Shown here: positions 62,529-64,000 of the stretch, in pieces
Layout: each line of letters starts with the position of its first letter
How positions within the stretch are numbered: the stretch's first letter is position 1
Assembly: GCF_011762005.1 (NCBI RefSeq)
Contig: NZ_JAASQU010000001.1
Coordinates: 923,974 to 987,973 of the forward strand
Direction of reading: 5' to 3'
DNA length: 64,000 nt
Source: Qipengyuania flava
GTDB taxonomy: Bacteria > Pseudomonadota > Alphaproteobacteria > Sphingomonadales > Sphingomonadaceae
Position numbers and translations under genes: made by a program
Notes under the pieces: model-generated
Databases searched by the model: none
Told to the model about the DNA's origin: nothing
What the model saw: the letters and a program-made list of their open reading frames with translations, nothing else

Positions 62529-64000
62529 TTGTACTATCGGGAAGTAAAGGTTTCGACCGAGACCGAACTGCGCTGGGCGGCGCTCTATGGCCTGGCGTGG
62601 TTCGTCTGCGCCATGGTGGCGCTGCAGCTTACCGAGGGCGCCGACGGCATCGCCGCCGTCTGGCCCTCGAGCGGTATCTTCGTGGCCGCGCTGCTGCATC
62701 TCAATCCCCGCGGACGTAATATGGTGACCGCTTGTGTCGCGGTTGCGAGCTTCGCGGCCAATTTCAGCGCAGGCGCCGCTCCGCTGGCTTCGCTCGGTTA
62801 CACCATTGCCAATCTGATCGAAGGCTGGCTGGTGTTCAGCCTGATGGGCCGCGGGCAATCGAAGTACATGTTGCTCGCGCGGCCGTTGAACCTCGTTCGC
62901 TTTGCCGGATCCGCCGTGATCGGTGGGGCCGCCAGCGCGCTGATGGCCGGTGTGTTGTCGCGCAATTTCGACACGGTCTTCCTGTCTTCTTGGATGAGCA
63001 CCGTCACCCTGGGCATGCTGATCGTGACCCCCGTGATCCTCTTCCTGCTGCAGGATCGCAAGCACGACCGCGGCATTCTGACCTTCCGGGGTTTCTGGAT
63101 CATGGTTTTCGTGATCCTGACCGCGCTCGCGGCTTTCGGCCAGGCCGACGTTCCGCTGCTCATACTGCCGCTGGTCGCAATCTCGATCACCACGGCTGCG
63201 ATCGGCCTGAGCGGCGCCGTTCTGGCCCTCCTGCTGGTCGCCACGATCGGATCGGTACTGACCATCTTCAATCTCGGCCCGGTGGGGCAGTTCTTCCCCC
63301 CGGTCGAACAGCAGGTCCTGTTCTTGCAGGTCTATCTGCTGGCCCTGCTGGTCTCGACCCTGCCCGTGGCGCTGTCGCTGGCACGTCACCGCAGAGACCT
63401 TGACCAGATCGCCACCAGCAATCGCTTGCTCGAGAATGCCGAACGCGCGGCGCGTGTAGGCCATTGGCGGCACACGCCCGAAATGCCTGCGATTTACTGG
63501 TCCGACGAGGCCGCGCGAATGCTCGACGTCCAGCACCTGCCGCGTACGCTCGAAGAGTTGACGCAGATATTCCACGAGACGGACCAATTGCGCGTTACCG
63601 GACTGATGGCCACCGCGTTGCAGACCGGTGTCCCCCTCGCTTTCGAAGCCCGGATCGAACGCGACGATGGCACGACCAGCCAGTTCGAATGCCGTACCGA
63701 GATCGAACTGGGAGCCGACGGTCGGGCATCGGAGGTTTTCGGCACCATCATGGATGTAACCGAGCGCGCCGAAGCCCTGCGCGAACTGGAGCGTGCCCGC
63801 GAACGCGCCGAGACCGAAGCCGCCGAAGTTCGCATTCTTGCCGAAACCGACCATCTCACGGGCATCCCGAACCGGCGCAAGATCATCGGGCGGCTGGGCG
63901 TCGAAATGGAGCTGGCGGAAGCGGGCGACCAGACACTTACGATCGCAATGGTCGATATCGATCACTTCAAGTCGATCAACGATCGTTTCGGTCACGAAGT
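62529..64000 (+). CDS. MASE1-PAS-GGDEF sensor protein (3' end outside window)
   Basis: A large gene cut by the right edge; 490 codons are visible. The N-terminal part is a MASE1-type sensor with about eight membrane spans (WAALYGLAWFVCAMVALQLT, AAVWPSSGIFVAALLHLNPR). A PAS region follows around residues 310-410, including GHWRHTPEMPAIYWSDEAA and ending IMDVTERAE. Then the start of a GGDEF domain: DHLTGIPNRRKIIGRL and VDIDHFKSINDRFGHE. The signature GGDEF itself, and any EAL domain, lie beyond the window. The start is a TTG 7 nt after GGGGG. It follows ettA by 47 bp. Confidence 0.85.
   Translation, partial: MYYREVKVSTETELRWAALYGLAWFVCAMVALQLTEGADGIAAVWPSSGIFVAALLHLNPRGRNMVTACVAVASFAANFSAGAAPLASLGYTIANLIEGWLVFSLMGRGQSKYMLLARPLNLVRFAGSAVIGGAASALMAGVLSRNFDTVFLSSWMSTVTLGMLIVTPVILFLLQDRKHDRGILTFRGFWIMVFVILTALAAFGQADVPLLILPLVAISITTAAIGLSGAVLALLLVATIGSVLTIFNLGPVGQFFPPVEQQVLFLQVYLLALLVSTLPVALSLARHRRDLDQIATSNRLLENAERAARVGHWRHTPEMPAIYWSDEAARMLDVQHLPRTLEELTQIFHETDQLRVTGLMATALQTGVPLAFEARIERDDGTTSQFECRTEIELGADGRASEVFGTIMDVTERAEALRELERARERAETEAAEVRILAETDHLTGIPNRRKIIGRLGVEMELAEAGDQTLTIAMVDIDHFKSINDRFGHE

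Noticed and set aside
62490..63995. 501-codon minus-strand frame at the right end
   Set aside because: Antisense to the MASE1-PAS-GGDEF gene, whose translation matches known domains; the real plus-strand gene is open to the window edge.

Overview
The window reads as high-GC alphaproteobacterial chromosome, most likely Sphingomonadales and probably Erythrobacteraceae (Erythrobacter/Qipengyuania/Altererythrobacter type). This rests on the gene order rpsB-tsf-pyrH-frr-uppS-cdsA-dxr-rseP-bamA-ompH-fabZ, an FnrL-type regulator, an NDUFS4-like protein, WalW-type deacetylase and DUF6456 families, and many ATGA start/stop overlaps. It is mostly core chromosome. I see no insertion sequence, integrase, CRISPR array or rRNA. 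There are five tRNAs (His, Tyr, Pro-GGG, Met/Ile2-CAU, Pro-UGG) and one SRP RNA.

Layout. 1-2600 (minus): the start of ccmF, then ccmE, ccmD and ccmC (cytochrome c maturation), and a leucine-type dehydrogenase. 2640-3900: tRNA-His, a 2-oxoglutarate/Fe oxygenase and rpmE. 3959-15182 (minus): the translation, isoprenoid, phospholipid and outer-membrane assembly block from rpsB to fabZ. 15400-18500: a small membrane protein behind stress-type promoter motifs, then pssA, psd and a FabH-like synthase. 18593-24235: Fnr-like regulator, tRNA-Tyr, 23S rRNA methyltransferase, lipoprotein, HU and Lon. 24422-30848: a zinc-ribbon miniprotein, ybaB-dnaX, SRP RNA, NDUFS4-like protein, hrpB and a polyprenyl diphosphate synthase. 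30914-34519: chorismate mutase, a PepSY/PhoP-PhoQ-like cluster and a SIMPL protein. 34631-41027: amidohydrolase, ABC-F ATPase, uracil-DNA glycosylase family protein, a divergent DUF6456/XRE regulator pair and a glycosyltransferase. 41033-43967 (minus): yajC-secD-secF. 44169-48368: tRNA-Pro and an ECF sigma/anti-sigma locus with secreted proteins. 48498-51875: a GTA-type holin, an unknown secreted protein, aroQ and accB-accC. 51986-57656: Ala/Pro-rich protein, esterase-like hydrolase, GFA protein, Lrp regulator, a histidine-kinase-like protein and a WalW-type deacetylase. 57713-64000: tRNA-Met/Ile2, tRNA-Pro, MATE transporter, two GGDEF proteins flanking ettA, the second cut by the window end.

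Regulatory patterns stand out more than individual genes. (1) GGATKA-N16-CGTTT occurs four times within 3.1 kb, in front of an ECF sigma operon, a secreted subtilase, a PRC-barrel-like exported protein and a small periplasmic protein. It looks like one autoregulated ECF regulon. (2) CCTACAYGAAC occurs four times, always intergenic, oriented toward the gene and 35-49 nt before the start codon: a PhoP-like regulator, a DUF6456 protein, a GTA-type holin and a GGDEF protein. The DUF6456 and holin copies extend to a 15-mer matching at 14 positions, which suggests a regulon linked to gene-transfer-agent release. (3) A 78-residue membrane protein has both a LexA-type box and an EcfG-type promoter motif upstream. 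(4) A zinc-ribbon miniprotein has a CtrA-like double site. All motif findings come from reading by eye and need genome-wide counting.
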